Assembly (NCBI GenBank): GCA_945834545.1
Contig: CAMAHO010000068.1
Coordinates: 1 to 10,210 of the forward strand
Length of the DNA stretch: 10,210 nt
From: an uncultured Lachnospiraceae bacterium
GTDB lineage: Bacteria; Bacillota; Clostridia; Lachnospirales; Lachnospiraceae
Reading direction: 5' to 3'
In this document: positions 1 to 7,445 of the stretch, piece after piece
Position numbering within the stretch: the stretch's first letter is position 1
How the letters are laid out: each line of letters begins with the position of its first letter
The notes under the pieces: generated by a model
Database searches by the model: none
Seen by the model: the letters and a program-made list of their open reading frames with translations, nothing else
Told to the model about the DNA's origin: nothing
Made by a program: the position numbers and the translations under genes

Positions 1-53
1 AGAGCACTTGACTTTTAATCAAGTTGTCGGGGGTTCGAATCCCCCGTGTCTCA
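1..53 (+). tRNA. tRNA-Lys(UUU), 3' part only
   Basis: This is the 3' two thirds of a tRNA gene; the acceptor 5' strand and most of the D arm lie before the window. Visible in order are the D-stem 3' strand (GAGC, 2-5), an anticodon stem CTTGA/TCAAG (7-11 and 19-23) enclosing the seven-base loop CTTTTAA, a five-base variable loop, and a perfect T arm GGGGG-TTCGAAT-CCCCC (29-45). The acceptor 3' strand GTGTCTC and discriminator A53 close the gene. The anticodon TTT (14-16) reads lysine AAA/AAG codons. No CCA is encoded, so it would be added after transcription. The identity is secure from the anticodon; only the 5' boundary is unknown. Confidence 0.93.
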
Positions 54-62
54 TTTTAACTG

Positions 63-92
63 GCTTCGAAATTGTTCGAAGCTTTTCTTTTT
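63..92 (+). terminator. Rho-independent terminator after tRNA-Lys
   Basis: A perfect 8-bp stem GCTTCGAA/TTCGAAGC (63-70 and 75-82) with an ATTG loop is followed at once by the T-rich tract TTTTCTTTTT. It lies 9 bases after the tRNA end, so it very probably ends the tRNA transcript and separates it from the MATE gene. Confidence 0.85.
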
Positions 93-168
93 GCAAAGGA
101 ATAAGACTGCCCTGAAGTAACTATTCGAAACAGGCGTTTTCTATAGTGTATAAGGAAATAACAGAAAG

Positions 169-1545
169 ATGAGGTCGAAGAATACTATGAATAATACACA
201 GGAAACAGAGCAGAACAAAATGGGAGTCTTGCCGATTGGCAAGCTGATTATCACAATGTCTCTGCCCATGATGATCTCTATGCTGGTGCAGGCTCTATAT
301 AATATAGTAGATAGTGTCTTTGTGTCCAAGATTGGGGAGGAAGCCTTGCGAGCTGTTTCCTTGGCATTTCCGATTCAAGCCCTGATGATAGCCACGGCAA
401 CAGGTACAGGGGTGGGTATCAATTCCCTGGTTTCAAAATCCTTAGGAGAAAAAAATTGGGATAAGGCAAATAAGGCATCAAACAATGCTGTTTTTGTAGA
501 GTTTTGCAGCTTTCTGGTGTTTATCCTGGTGGGCTTGTTTGTAAGCAAACCGTTTTTTGCAAGTCAGACACAAAACCTTCAGGTGCAGGAATACGGCGTG
601 ATTTATCTAACCATATGCTGTTGCTTTAGCATTGGTATTTTCATGCAGATTACCTTTGAACGTCTTTTGCAGGCCACCGGAAAAACCTTTTATACTATGT
701 TTACCCAGGGTATTGGAGCAATCGTGAATTTAATTCTGGATCCAATCCTCATTTTTGGATATCTGGGCTTTCCTAAGATGGGAATCGCAGGTGCGGCAAC
801 GGCCACAGTGATTGGACAGATGGTTGCCGGTGCATTGGCCATCTTTTTTCAATTCCATTACAATAAGGAATTGCATATCTCATTGAAAGGCTTTCGACCG
901 GATGGTGGTATTATTGCAAATATCTATAAGGTGGGTGCTCCCTCCGTTGTCATGCAGGCAATTGGTTCGGTTATGACCTACGGCCTGAATATGATTTTGG
1001 GTGCCTTTGATATGGCTCAGACGGCTTTTGGAGTGTATTTTAAGCTGCAAAGCTTTATCTTTATGCCGGTATTCGGCTTGAATAACGGAGTGATTCCGAT
1101 TATTGCCTACAACTATGGTGCAAAGAATAAGAAGAGAGTGGTTGAAGCAATTAAGGTGGCTGCAATCTATGCGGTGTCTATTATGACCTTTGGCATCTTG
1201 GTTATGCAGCTGTTTCCGGATAAGCTGCTGGGATTGTTTGAGGCGGACAGCACCTTGCTCGGCGTGGGAATTCCGGCACTTCGTATCATTAGTACAAGCT
1301 TTTTGTTTGCAGGCTATTGTATTGTGGTAGGCTCTGCTTTTCAGGCCTTGGGAAACGGCATATACAGCATGATTGTTTCCATTGCCAGACAGCTGGTGGT
1401 GTTACTTCCGGTAGCATACCTTTTGTCCCTCAGCGGCAAGGTGGAGCTTATCTGGCTGTCTTTCCCTATTGCAGAGCTAATGAGTGTGGCTATGACTACC
1501 TTTTTTCTGATTCGCATGAATAAGACGATTATCAGCAAGCTGTAG
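169..1545 (+). CDS. MATE family efflux transporter (NorM/DinF-like)
   Basis: The product is a 458-residue inner-membrane transporter of the MATE family, which exports cationic drugs and metabolites in exchange for Na+ or H+. Length and near-continuous hydrophobicity fit the usual twelve-helix, two-bundle MATE fold. Family-typical signatures are the N-terminal stretch with PIGKLIITMSLPMMISMLVQ and LYNIVDSVFVSK (roughly residues 22-55), ATGTGVGINSLVSKSLGE near 85-100, and in the second half the matching FGLNNGVIPIIAYNYGA segment. The start is uncertain: ATG at 169 has AAGGA at 152-156, while ATG at 187 (MNNTQETEQ) has GAGG at 171-174; both spacings are long, about 12 bases. The gene stands alone between two tRNA loci, with no neighbour or regulator that reveals the substrate. 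Drug specificity cannot be read from sequence. Confidence 0.93.
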   Translation: MRSKNTMNNTQETEQNKMGVLPIGKLIITMSLPMMISMLVQALYNIVDSVFVSKIGEEALRAVSLAFPIQALMIATATGTGVGINSLVSKSLGEKNWDKANKASNNAVFVEFCSFLVFILVGLFVSKPFFASQTQNLQVQEYGVIYLTICCCFSIGIFMQITFERLLQATGKTFYTMFTQGIGAIVNLILDPILIFGYLGFPKMGIAGAATATVIGQMVAGALAIFFQFHYNKELHISLKGFRPDGGIIANIYKVGAPSVVMQAIGSVMTYGLNMILGAFDMAQTAFGVYFKLQSFIFMPVFGLNNGVIPIIAYNYGAKNKKRVVEAIKVAAIYAVSIMTFGILVMQLFPDKLLGLFEADSTLLGVGIPALRIISTSFLFAGYCIVVGSAFQALGNGIYSMIVSIARQLVVLLPVAYLLSLSGKVELIWLSFPIAELMSVAMTTFFLIRMNKTIISKL

Positions 1546-1589
1546 TAAGACTGGGAGAAGAGTGGAACTTTGCTGAAGAAAAAGAGCTC

Positions 1590-1618
1590 TTGCATAAATT
1601 GGTTAAGTATGATAAACT
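1590..1618 (+). promoter_or_regulatory. Possible sigma-A promoter of tRNA-Leu
   Basis: TTGCAT (1590-1595) and TAAACT (1613-1618) are separated by 17 bases and match the vegetative consensus at 5/6 and 4/6 positions. The -10 box ends 32 bases before the tRNA, a normal leader for a processed tRNA. A small stem with a GAGA loop (AGTTCGC/GCGACT, about 1623-1640) lies in the leader. This is pattern matching only. Confidence 0.4.
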
Positions 1619-1650
1619 AAACAAGTTCGCGAGAGCGACTACATAGGTGA

Positions 1651-1731
1651 GCGGGCGTGGCGGAATTGGCAGACGCGCCAGATTTAGGTTCTGGTGGTAA
1701 CCCCGTGCAGGTTCAAGTCCTGTCGCCCGCA
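1651..1731 (+). tRNA. tRNA-Leu(UAG)
   Basis: This is a complete class II tRNA gene of 81 bases. The acceptor stem is GCGGGCG (1651-1657) paired with CGCCCGC (1724-1730), with discriminator A1731. The anticodon stem CCAGA/TCTGG (1678-1682 and 1690-1694) encloses the loop TTTAGGT, giving anticodon TAG (1685-1687), which reads CUA and other CUN leucine codons. A longer variable arm follows, as expected for leucine, then the T arm with GGTTCAAGT. No CCA is encoded. A 12-base copy of its 3' end recurs at 1872-1883. Confidence 0.95.
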
Positions 1732-1740
1732 GGATTGATA

Positions 1741-1780
1741 AAAATAGGGAGGTAGCAGAGTGCTACCTTCCTATTTTAAT
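1741..1780 (+). terminator. Strong terminator hairpin after tRNA-Leu
   Basis: A 17-bp stem with a single G-T pair (1741-1757 with 1761-1777) and a GAG loop starts 10 bases after the tRNA. The outer part is AAAATAGG/CCTATTTT, so A-rich and T-rich tracts flank the core AGGTAGCA/TGCTACCT and the structure could terminate in either direction. Its position makes it the terminator of tRNA-Leu. There is no convincing minus-strand gene downstream for it to serve. Confidence 0.85.
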
Positions 1781-1802
1781 CGAAGCTGCGCGGACGGCCT
1801 TA

Positions 1803-1871
1803 AACCTGCCGGTTCAAGGTCTCCGCTTCGCTTCGGTCGGTGCAGGCCGAGGTCATTCAGACCTCGTGCAC
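1803..1871 (+). repeat. GC-rich hairpin repeat, copy 1
   Basis: This is the first of two 69-base direct copies, 66/69 identical to the copy 96 bases downstream; the only differences lie at 1832, 1833 and 1835. The 3' half is an imperfect palindrome: GTGCA, a GGC bulge, CGAGGTC, an ATTCA loop, GACCTCG, TGCAC. The 5' half contains CCGGTTCAAGGTC, which resembles a tRNA T loop. The GC content is far above the surrounding AT-rich DNA. It may be a small mobile or REP-like element, or debris of the neighbouring tRNA locus. No coding function is likely. Confidence 0.85.
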
Positions 1872-1883
1872 CCTGTCGCCCGC
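1872..1883 (+). repeat. 12-base duplicate of tRNA-Leu 3' end
   Basis: CCTGTCGCCCGC here is identical to 1719-1730, the T-arm and acceptor 3' end of tRNA-Leu. It directly follows repeat copy 1 and is preceded by CGTGCA, which also occurs in the tRNA just before its T loop. A tRNA 3' end duplicated downstream of the gene is the usual footprint of tRNA-targeted integration, but the 141 bases between the copies hold no integrase, so this could instead be a decayed tRNA duplication. Confidence 0.6.
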
Positions 1884-1898
1884 GAAAACCCTCAAGAG

Positions 1899-1967
1899 AA
1901 CCTGCCGGTTCAAGGTCTCCGCTTCGCGACCGTCGGTGCAGGCCGAGGTCATTCAGACCTCGTGCAC
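1899..1967 (+). repeat. GC-rich hairpin repeat, copy 2
   Basis: This is the second direct copy of the unit at 1803-1871. The same palindrome (CGAGGTC-ATTCA-GACCTCG inside GTGCA/TGCAC) lies at about 1936-1967. It ends exactly where the DNA becomes AT-rich again. No tRNA 3' end follows this copy, unlike copy 1. Confidence 0.85.
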
Positions 1968-2050
1968 TAGAATAAAGCCAATAAAACGAAATTCAAAACG
2001 AAAGAATCCAATTTGAAGAGAAAAGTATAGCTTTTTGGTAGAAATGAAAG

Positions 2051-2056
2051 TATAAT
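2051..2056 (+). promoter_or_regulatory. Likely -10 box upstream of the U32-like gene
   Basis: A consensus TATAAT sits 57 bases before the ATG at 2113, in the AT-rich half of the intergenic region. The -35 region 17 bases upstream (TAGCTT, 2028-2033) is poor, so the site may need an activator or may be chance. It is the best promoter candidate for the gene run that starts at 2113. Confidence 0.4.
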
Positions 2057-2112
2057 CAAAGTAGAGAGAGACAACCGATATTAACATAGACATCTTAGAA
2101 AGGCAAAAGATA

Positions 2113-3138
2113 ATGAATATTCCTTTTTTTTTAAATAAAAAAGACGACAAGACAGAAAATAAGAAAGAACCACTAACAATAGAAAGGGACGTTGCAAACC
2201 CAGTGGAGACAATTGAAACTCACGAGACAAAACAGGAGGAAGACGCACAACCAAAGCCCCAGAAGAACCACTACTACATTGCAGATTTCTACAGAAATGC
2301 TGCCCTGTATTTAATGCTTTCTGATTTTTTGGAGCATATACCGGAGTGGTTTTATGAGGATGTGGAGTTTTCGGCAGCCTATGGTTCCTTTCCAAATTGC
2401 ATCTGGAATGGTGGAAGAACTTTACTGGGGGACATTAATAAAACTCGAATGATAAAGACTGTGGAGGAATTTAACAAGAGGGGAATCGCGGTGCGATATA
2501 CCTTTACCAATCCTCTGATAGAGAAGAAGCATCTGGATGACATTTTTGCCAATATCTGCATGGAGGTTGCAAACAATGGCTTAAATGAGGTGCTTGTAAA
2601 TTCCCCGGTGCTTGAGGAGTATATTCGAGAGAAGTATCCAAATTTCAAGCTGATTTCCTCCACCACCAAGTGTCTTATGTCGTTGGATCAGATCAATGCA
2701 GAGCTTGACAAGGATTACTATCTGGTGGTATTGGATTCTTCCTTAAATAATAAGGAAGAGATTTTTACCATTCCTAAGAGAGACCGCCTGGAAGTTTTGG
2801 TGGATCATGGCTGCAGGGTGGATTGCCCCAATAGGCAAGCCCATTATATAGCTAGTGCTCAAGCACAGCTAAATTACGATGTTTGCCAGTTCCTTCACTG
2901 CCCTCACGTTGAGAGAACCTTTGAACAGCTAAAACAAAATGGCTCATTTATTACCAGGGAGATGATTACAGGAAAGTATAATGAGGCTGGCTTTAGGCAC
3001 TTTAAATTAGATGGAAGAAGCTTTGGAAACGAAAAATTATTAGATAGTCTGATGTACTATTTCGTGAAACCGGAATATCAGGACAAAATGAGGGGAATCA
3101 TTCAAAAAGAGATTTATGACAGATTTAAGGAGATGTAG
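2113..3138 (+). CDS. U32-peptidase-like protein with cysteine cluster
   Basis: The protein has 341 residues. Residues 1-52 are a charged, low-complexity leader (Lys/Glu-rich), with no signal peptide and no clear membrane segment. From about 53 onward it resembles the TIM-barrel domain of the U32 family, many of whose members (RlhA, TrhP, UbiU/UbiV) are now known as Fe-S dependent hydroxylases rather than proteases. Visible marks are NGGRTLLGD (99-107), RLEVLVDHGCRVDCPNRQAHY (225-245), CQFLHCPH (258-265) and FKLDGRSF (297-304), the last resembling the KIEGR-type motif of U32 proteins. C234, C238, C258 and C263 could bind a metal cluster. GAAAGG at 2098-2103 supports the start. The stop is 2 bases before the antiporter start, so the two genes are translationally linked. 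Substrate and reaction cannot be read from sequence, and the family call is by motif memory. Confidence 0.7.
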   Translation: MNIPFFLNKKDDKTENKKEPLTIERDVANPVETIETHETKQEEDAQPKPQKNHYYIADFYRNAALYLMLSDFLEHIPEWFYEDVEFSAAYGSFPNCIWNGGRTLLGDINKTRMIKTVEEFNKRGIAVRYTFTNPLIEKKHLDDIFANICMEVANNGLNEVLVNSPVLEEYIREKYPNFKLISSTTKCLMSLDQINAELDKDYYLVVLDSSLNNKEEIFTIPKRDRLEVLVDHGCRVDCPNRQAHYIASAQAQLNYDVCQFLHCPHVERTFEQLKQNGSFITREMITGKYNEAGFRHFKLDGRSFGNEKLLDSLMYYFVKPEYQDKMRGIIQKEIYDRFKEM

Positions 3139-3140
3139 TT

Positions 3141-4082
3141 ATGGTGGCTATTTTACAGTTAGGTTTATTGATTCTTGGTTTTGTGATGCTTATGAAGGGA
3201 GCAGACTGGTTTGTGGAAGGGGCTTCCCAGACAGCAGACCGATTGGGTGTTCCCCAGCTGGTAGTGGGTTTGACAATCGTGGCAATGGGCACCTCCTTAC
3301 CGGAGGCAGCAGTCAGTGTTAACTCTGCGTTAAAGGGAAATGCCGGGATTACCATTGGCAATGTGGTGGGCAGCAACATTATGAATGTTCTGTTGATATT
3401 AGGACTAACGGCCGTGGTTTGCGTTATTCCTGTACAAAAGAGTACCGTGCGGTATGAAATTCCCTTCACCTGCCTCATTACCTTGATATTAGTGGGAATG
3501 GGAGCCTTTGACCATCAGATTTCCAGGGCAGAAGGCTTGATACTATGGGGGCTTATGCTCATCTATCTGGCTTATCTCTTGCGGATGACGAAGAAAGGAA
3601 ATGCAGGGCAAGAGGAAGAAAATCATAAGAAGGAGCCTTGGTGGAAACTGATTCTTATGATGATTGTAGGGGTTGCGTTTATTAAGTTCGGAAGCGACTT
3701 CACTGTAGATTCTGCCAGTGAGCTTGCCAGAATGATGAAGATGAGTGACCGCTTGATTGGACTTACCATCATTGCTTTTGGCACCTCTTTGCCGGAGCTT
3801 GTGACATCGGTGACGGCAGCCAGAAAGGGAAAAACCGATATTGCTGTGGGAAATATTGTGGGCAGCAATATTTTCAATATCTTATTTGTAGTAGGGACTG
3901 CCGCTTTGATTATTCCGGTTGAGTACACTGCCAATTTTGTAATCGACGGATTGGTGGCAGTGGCAACTATGGTATTATTGTGGCTTTGTGTCATACGGGA
4001 TCACAGTATCAAAAAGACAGAAGGAGCAATTTTGCTCATTGCTTATTTGGGATATTTTGCATATCTTATTATGCAGGGTTGA
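3141..4082 (+). CDS. Calcium/sodium antiporter, YrbG-type (CaCA)
   Basis: A 313-residue integral membrane protein of the Ca2+/cation antiporter superfamily, which exchanges Ca2+ for Na+ or H+ across the cytoplasmic membrane. It shows the two inverted alpha-repeats that form the ion site: GTSLPE (50-55) with GNVVGSNIMN (73-82), and GTSLPE (214-219) with GNIVGSNIFN (237-246). The acidic residues in both GTSLPE motifs are the expected ion ligands. A short hydrophilic loop (about 150-168, with QEEENHKKE) separates the two halves, as in the prokaryotic ten-helix members. Length is normal for the family. AAGGAGA at 3127-3133, inside the end of the preceding gene, gives good spacing to the ATG. It probably shares a transcript with both neighbours. 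The exact ion pair is not predictable. Confidence 0.95.
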   Translation: MVAILQLGLLILGFVMLMKGADWFVEGASQTADRLGVPQLVVGLTIVAMGTSLPEAAVSVNSALKGNAGITIGNVVGSNIMNVLLILGLTAVVCVIPVQKSTVRYEIPFTCLITLILVGMGAFDHQISRAEGLILWGLMLIYLAYLLRMTKKGNAGQEEENHKKEPWWKLILMMIVGVAFIKFGSDFTVDSASELARMMKMSDRLIGLTIIAFGTSLPELVTSVTAARKGKTDIAVGNIVGSNIFNILFVVGTAALIIPVEYTANFVIDGLVAVATMVLLWLCVIRDHSIKKTEGAILLIAYLGYFAYLIMQG

Positions 4083-4112
4083 TAGGCACTTATTCCGGGA
4101 GGGGTGTGAGTG

Positions 4113-5738
4113 ATGAAAAGGGTTACGTTGATAGGGTATTATGTGGTATCAGGGCTTATGATTCTGTTATGCCTTTATGCCTTCTTTGCCTTTGGAGTCG
4201 ATATTAAAAGGTTGAATTCCTTTCCAAGATCGATAAAGCAGACTACGGTGGGGATGACCAAGATTGAAAACGCGGAAGCCTTTGGGGGAAAGAGTGAGTT
4301 ATATTATTTCTCTTTGGGGAATATTACTCAGGATTATAATACCTTGTATGTGTATACTGTGAATCAAAATGTCTCCATCATGATTGGTGATGAGATAATC
4401 TACACCTGCAGTGCGGACAAAAAAGGTCTGTATACGGGTACCACAGGGAAAATGTGGCACAAATTAAAGCTTGCACCTGAGGATGCAGCAAAGATTATTT
4501 CCATAGAGTGCGTGGCTTGTTTTCAGGATGCCAAGGGAATTAAACCTGTGATCTATTTTGGGGAGGAATACGACATCAAGTGGCAGATAGTAAGTAAGGA
4601 GATGCTTGCTTTGCTTTTGTGCCTGGGTGTGACTGTAACCGGTATCATACTGTTTTTCACCGAGTTGATTAAGAAAAAAATGGGGGCCGGCAATGAGGCT
4701 CTGTATTATGCCGGAGTCTTTGTGACCTTAAGCGGTCTCTGGAAAATTACACAGCTGAGTTCCACGGCGGTGTTGTTTGACTGGGTACCCAGGTTTTCTG
4801 TTATGACCTACTTCTGCCTTATGCTGGTAGTCATTCCTTATCTATTGTCTGTTAAGGCTATGCTTCAGGGAACGGGTAAAATCTGGTATGTTCCCATGCT
4901 ATTTAATTTGGTATTCACCGTTTTGAGTCTGCTTCTTCTGGTATTTGGGTACTTTGAGCTGAAACAGACAGTTGTGATTATTTGTGTCTCGCTGGCACTG
5001 ACGTTTCTGGTGGTTTTTGTACAGATTTTTAAAAAGATGCGAGAAAACGGAAAAACAGAATTACTGCGACTGATTATGATAGAGAATATATCCTGTTGCT
5101 TCTGGTTTGTATTTGATGCACTGTATTTTTATCTGACAAAGGGTTCGGAAACCTCCACTTTGGGTATTCTGGGAATTGTTGTTTATTTGGTTATGATGAT
5201 TCGCTCTTCGGTGATTCGGTCCAGCCGGATGATGGAGGTTGGGGTTCATGCCAAGAACTTTGCCAAACTTGCTTTCCGCGATATGATGACAGGGTTTTTC
5301 AACCGGGCAGCATATGCAGATTATTTAGATAATAATCGATACCCGTTAAAGGATACGGTGGTGCTGTTGTTTGATTTGAACAACTTAAAAAAGTGCAATG
5401 ATACTCTTGGTCATGTCAAAGGAGACGAATACATAAAGAGCAGTGCAGGTATTATCGAGGAGTGTTTTAGCGGGTTGGGAGATTGCTTCCGTTTGGGAGG
5501 CGATGAATTTGTGGTCATTTGCCCTAATGCAAATCGAACTACAGTAGTGGAGCGATGCGATGTATTAGAGTCTAAGGTCTCAAAGTACAATCAGGCATCA
5601 AAGGATATTAAAATGGGTATCGCCTATGGATATGCCTGGTACGAAGAAGGAAAGGATACGCATTTTGAAGATATCATTAAGCGAGCGGATGCGATGATGT
5701 ATGGAACCAAAAAGCGCATGAAACAGGAAAACGCATAA
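4113..5738 (+). CDS. Membrane diguanylate cyclase, 7TMR-DISM-like sensor plus GGDEF (paralogue 1)
   Basis: The product (541 residues) should make c-di-GMP from two GTP in response to an external signal. Order of parts: signal anchor (about 8-28), extracytoplasmic domain (29-160, predicted beta-rich, ending in VIYFGEE), about seven membrane segments (163-368) and a cytoplasmic GGDEF domain (about 386-535). This layout matches 7TMR-DISM receptors. The catalytic site looks intact: DLNNLKKCNDTLGH with metal ligand D421, then GHVKGD, and FRLGGDEF with GGDEF at 462-466. The RxxD inhibitory I-site expected just before GGDEF is absent (SGLGDCF). The ATG at 4113 is preferred because GGGAGGGG (4097-4104) is 8 bases upstream; a GTG at 4110 directly precedes it. 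The next gene is a same-architecture paralogue. The ligand is unknown. Confidence 0.9.
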   Translation: MKRVTLIGYYVVSGLMILLCLYAFFAFGVDIKRLNSFPRSIKQTTVGMTKIENAEAFGGKSELYYFSLGNITQDYNTLYVYTVNQNVSIMIGDEIIYTCSADKKGLYTGTTGKMWHKLKLAPEDAAKIISIECVACFQDAKGIKPVIYFGEEYDIKWQIVSKEMLALLLCLGVTVTGIILFFTELIKKKMGAGNEALYYAGVFVTLSGLWKITQLSSTAVLFDWVPRFSVMTYFCLMLVVIPYLLSVKAMLQGTGKIWYVPMLFNLVFTVLSLLLLVFGYFELKQTVVIICVSLALTFLVVFVQIFKKMRENGKTELLRLIMIENISCCFWFVFDALYFYLTKGSETSTLGILGIVVYLVMMIRSSVIRSSRMMEVGVHAKNFAKLAFRDMMTGFFNRAAYADYLDNNRYPLKDTVVLLFDLNNLKKCNDTLGHVKGDEYIKSSAGIIEECFSGLGDCFRLGGDEFVVICPNANRTTVVERCDVLESKVSKYNQASKDIKMGIAYGYAWYEEGKDTHFEDIIKRADAMMYGTKKRMKQENA

Positions 5739-5762
5739 GTTGTCAAGGATGTGAGGAATGGG

Positions 5763-7400
5763 ATGAAGAAAATAATTTTATCGTTATATATCGGATGTAT
5801 ATCGGTGGTTGTTATGTTCATAGTTCTCTACAGTGCTTCTGGCAATTCTATGGTTTGGCTGGAGGGGAGCAGGCAAAGTTTGACTCAGCCCCAAAGCGTT
5901 TTGATTGTGGAAGGAGAAACGAGAGAGGACGAACCTAAGGAATGCTTTCACTTTCAAATGACCGATAGCTGGGTGGAGAGAGGACATCTTATTTTCTATG
6001 CCGTACATCAGGATGTCAAGGTCACTCTAGGGGATAGGACTCTTTACCAAATGACCAGGGATTATAAGAATGCCTTTGGTAAAACGCCGGGAGGAGTATG
6101 GGTTGACATTCCCATTTGGCCTGAGTATTTGGGGAGGGAGCTGGTGGTGGAGCTGACGCCCGTCTATGCCGCATCAAGAGGATATATCCCTACATTTTAT
6201 GTAGGTGAGAGAAATACTGTGTTGGGAGAGCTTTTGTCAAAAGAATCAGTTACCATGCTGTTATGTATACTATGTATCATAATCGGAGCTGCTTGTTGCT
6301 TTTTTATATTTATTAATCGTAAAAACACAGAAATTGATAAAAATCCGGTTCATGTGGGTGTTTTTGCTATGTTGGTCGGAACATGGAAACTGACTGATCT
6401 AAGCATACTGAAGTTGATTGCATCGGATTATCCCGGGGTGTATTTGATTCCCTTTGCTTGTCTGGCATTGATGCCGGTGCCTTTTATTTTGTATTTCCAA
6501 AGTCTATGCAAGGAAAGCCGGAATCTGCGGGTATGGTACATATTATGTGCAGCCGATGAAATACACTGTCTAATCATTATTACCCTGCAGTATTTTAATG
6601 TGTTTGATTTCAAACAAACGCTTTATGGAAGCTGGTTGATGATTGCTGTAGGACTAGCTGCTATTTTGATTATTGTTGTGAAGGAAGGGAGAAGGTATAG
6701 CTTTTCCGGTCAATTAAAGCTTTGTCTGGCAGGAGTGGGACTATGTATCATAGGAACCATAGTAGATATATACATCTACAGCAGGGAGCATATGGTGAAG
6801 TCCTCAAACTATGGAATTCTCTTTTTTATTGCGTATATTATCATTGTCTGTATCAATATTGGGAAACAGGCGTTGGCTCTGGTGGATGTGGGCCAGAAAA
6901 CCCATACCTATCAGATTCAGGCTTTTCATGATAAGCTCACAGGCTTGTATAATCGTACTGCACTGGAAACAGATTTGCAGATGTTAGATTTTATGGACAG
7001 TAAGGTGATTCTAGTGACCTTTGACCTGAATAACCTGAAGAAATGTAACGACACCTTTGGCCATGAAAAAGGAGACCAATATATCAAAGACAGCGCAGCT
7101 ATTATTTCAGAATGCTTTTCTCCTATGGGAAAAGTTTATCGGGTAGGAGGAGACGAGTTCAACTGTCTTATTGAGAATGGTGCGTTGGCCGAGTGTAAGA
7201 AGGCAGTGGCAGTGTTACGAGAGCGCTGCGTGGATTATGATGCAGAGGGAAAGAACCCTGAAATACATATGAGCATCGCAGTAGGGTATGCAATGTATGA
7301 CAGAAGAATTGATTACAGTTACACGGATACCATGAAGCGTGCAGACAAGATGATGTACGACAATAAGGCAAAATTAAAACTTTTGGAAGCAAAGCTGTAA
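5763..7400 (+). CDS. Membrane diguanylate cyclase, 7TMR-DISM-like sensor plus GGDEF (paralogue 2)
   Basis: This is a 545-residue tandem paralogue of the preceding cyclase with the same layout: signal anchor (4-24), extracytoplasmic domain (25-160, ending in TFYVGER), about seven membrane segments (163-370) and a GGDEF domain (about 388-540). GGDEF falls at 462-466 and metal ligand D421 at exactly the same residue numbers as in its neighbour, and both share DLNNLKKCNDT, GH.KGD.YIK and ECFS. The RxxD I-site is again absent (SPMGKVY). The extracytoplasmic halves are much more diverged than the cyclase halves, suggesting two different ligands and one output. ATG 5763 is preferred, with GAGGA at 5752-5756; a GTG at 5751 has AAGGA only 1-2 bases before it, too close. 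The gap to the previous gene is 24 bases, so the pair is probably co-transcribed. Confidence 0.9.
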   Translation: MKKIILSLYIGCISVVVMFIVLYSASGNSMVWLEGSRQSLTQPQSVLIVEGETREDEPKECFHFQMTDSWVERGHLIFYAVHQDVKVTLGDRTLYQMTRDYKNAFGKTPGGVWVDIPIWPEYLGRELVVELTPVYAASRGYIPTFYVGERNTVLGELLSKESVTMLLCILCIIIGAACCFFIFINRKNTEIDKNPVHVGVFAMLVGTWKLTDLSILKLIASDYPGVYLIPFACLALMPVPFILYFQSLCKESRNLRVWYILCAADEIHCLIIITLQYFNVFDFKQTLYGSWLMIAVGLAAILIIVVKEGRRYSFSGQLKLCLAGVGLCIIGTIVDIYIYSREHMVKSSNYGILFFIAYIIIVCINIGKQALALVDVGQKTHTYQIQAFHDKLTGLYNRTALETDLQMLDFMDSKVILVTFDLNNLKKCNDTFGHEKGDQYIKDSAAIISECFSPMGKVYRVGGDEFNCLIENGALAECKKAVAVLRERCVDYDAEGKNPEIHMSIAVGYAMYDRRIDYSYTDTMKRADKMMYDNKAKLKLLEAKL

Positions 7401-7445
7401 AAGCAATTTGAGCCGTCCTTTGGGTGCGGCAGAAAGGAGATTGTT

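Noticed and set aside
1803..1967. CRISPR-like array
   Set aside because: Only two long repeats of 69 bases with one 27-base spacer and no cas genes; repeat size and structure do not fit a CRISPR array.
1760..1975. A 71-codon open frame rich in Arg, Pro and Ser across the GC-rich island
   Set aside because: It is simply the translation of the two direct repeats (a repeated AGSRSPLR motif), has no ribosome site, and overlaps the tRNA terminator hairpin.
1972..2112. c-di-GMP or other riboswitch ahead of the cyclase-containing gene run
   Set aside because: No GEMM-type conserved segments or paired helices with a switchable terminator were seen; the stretch is simply AT-rich with a TATAAT box.
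3623..3994. Long minus-strand open frame inside the antiporter gene
   Set aside because: It mirrors the strongly supported antiporter coding frame and has no family features of its own; likewise for the other minus-strand frames inside the real genes.
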